From positions 1-21,952 of the forward strand of contig DIFE01000058.1 of the NCBI GenBank assembly GCA_002418985.1: a stretch of DNA of 21,952 nt, written 5' to 3'. The stretch's first letter is position 1, and every line of letters begins with the position of its first letter. A program made the position numbers and the translations under genes. Under the pieces are notes generated by a model. It was given only the letters and a program-made list of their open reading frames with translations, was not told where the DNA came from and did not search any database. This document shows, piece after piece, positions 21,581 through 21,952 of the stretch. The stretch comes from Deltaproteobacteria bacterium UBA5756 (lineage in GTDB: Bacteria > Desulfobacterota > Syntrophorhabdia > Syntrophorhabdales > Syntrophorhabdaceae).

Positions 21581-21952
21581 TGGCACACCCCCTTCTCCTT
21601 GAGAATCCCGAGGAGCTGGCCGCACACGTCGGCAAGTTCCCCTGTGAGCATCGTCGCCCCGCCTTTCTTCGCCGGGTAGACCCATTTCACAACCTCGATC
21701 TTTGCCGTCCCGGCGGCGTAATCGGCAGCCTTGAAGACCTTGCGCTCCACCTTGGAGGCCTTGCGGATGCCCATGATGGAGACGTATCGAGGCTCATTGA
21801 TGCCGCTCTGTATGGAAAGCACACAGGGGGTCGCGATCTTCACCCGTTCCTGAAGCCCGCCTTCGAGTTCCCTGCGCACCACCACGTGGTCCTTTTCGAC
21901 GCTGTCGATACCGACCACCATGGAGGAGTAGGGAAGTCCCATGATCGCCCCG
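21577..21952 (-). CDS. etfB: Electron-transfer flavoprotein beta subunit, N-terminus beyond the window
   Basis: The frame is open from the right edge to TGA at 21579-21577, giving about 124 C-terminal residues. It includes LPYSSMVVGIDSVE, ELEGGLQERVKIATPCVLSI and the EtfB signature INEPRYVSIMGIRKA, followed by the usual extended C-terminal arm that embraces EtfA. The methionine at 21942 is internal, not the start, since family similarity continues upstream of it. The NADH/AMP-binding half is not visible, so whether this ETF is of the bifurcating type cannot be judged. Confidence 0.93.
   Translation of the reverse strand, partial: GAIMGLPYSSMVVGIDSVEKDHVVVRRELEGGLQERVKIATPCVLSIQSGINEPRYVSIMGIRKASKVERKVFKAADYAAGTAKIEVVKWVYPAKKGGATMLTGELADVCGQLLGILKEKGVCQ

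Noticed and set aside
1..21952. tRNA, rRNA or prophage/integrase genes
   Set aside because: I looked for tRNA-like cloverleafs, rRNA motifs and integrase or transposase motifs on both strands and recognised none; weak tRNA-like folds could escape reading by eye.

Overview
The window reads as a piece of an anaerobic, probably syntrophic or sulfate-reducing deltaproteobacterial (Desulfobacterota) chromosome. That placement is inferred from the gene content: an electron-transfer flavoprotein joined to a heterodisulfide-reductase (Hdr) cluster, a LivK-type transporter, and a GC-rich, tightly overlapping operon style. No rRNA or other phylogenetic marker is present. Every gene I accept lies on the minus strand, so the operons are transcribed from high to low coordinates.

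Region 1 (1-1393) is accessory in character. An AT-richer, truncated NYN-domain (PIN-like) nuclease gene is preceded by a strong promoter, a roughly 70-nt two-hairpin leader, and a terminator whose U-tract ends one base before the start codon. A gene-free stretch follows, holding a nested hairpin (763-820), a long imperfect inverted repeat (953-1213), and terminator-like hairpins downstream of the next operon.

Region 2 (1394-7602) is a branched-chain amino-acid-type (HAAT family) ABC uptake operon in the order gntR-livK-livG-livF-isochorismatase-like hydrolase-livM-livH. A near-perfect sigma70 promoter sits so close to gntR that its mRNA should be leaderless. Two strong hairpins, one after livK and one before livM, probably set expression levels inside the operon.

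Region 3 (7634-11680) holds stand-alone genes: an MscS-type channel, a secreted Gly/Met-rich ferritin-like protein with a ZraP-like tail, a cold-shock protein preceded by a 35-residue Lys-rich small protein, and a glycerate 2-kinase with its own, possibly leaderless, promoter. A 168-bp element with 33-bp inverted ends and a short 22-bp tandem repeat separate this region from the next.

Region 4 (11926-21952, running off the right edge) is one redox operon: etfB-etfA-hdrA/gltD fusion-hdrA-mvhD-frhB-like-hdrC-hdrB-hdrA-like. Most neighbours overlap (ATGA or TGATG) or are only bases apart, which suggests a translationally coupled, stoichiometric complex. It contains three different HdrA paralogs. 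One has a complete GltD/NfnB-type NAD(P)H:flavin module inserted inside it. The set predicts a soluble, multi-flavin, multi-FeS machine linking ETF (acyl-CoA oxidation), NAD(P)H, a FrhB/FdhB-type subunit, MvhD and an HdrBC thiol/disulfide site, plausibly by flavin-based electron bifurcation or confurcation. This is the most notable system in the window; its exact reaction cannot be read from sequence.
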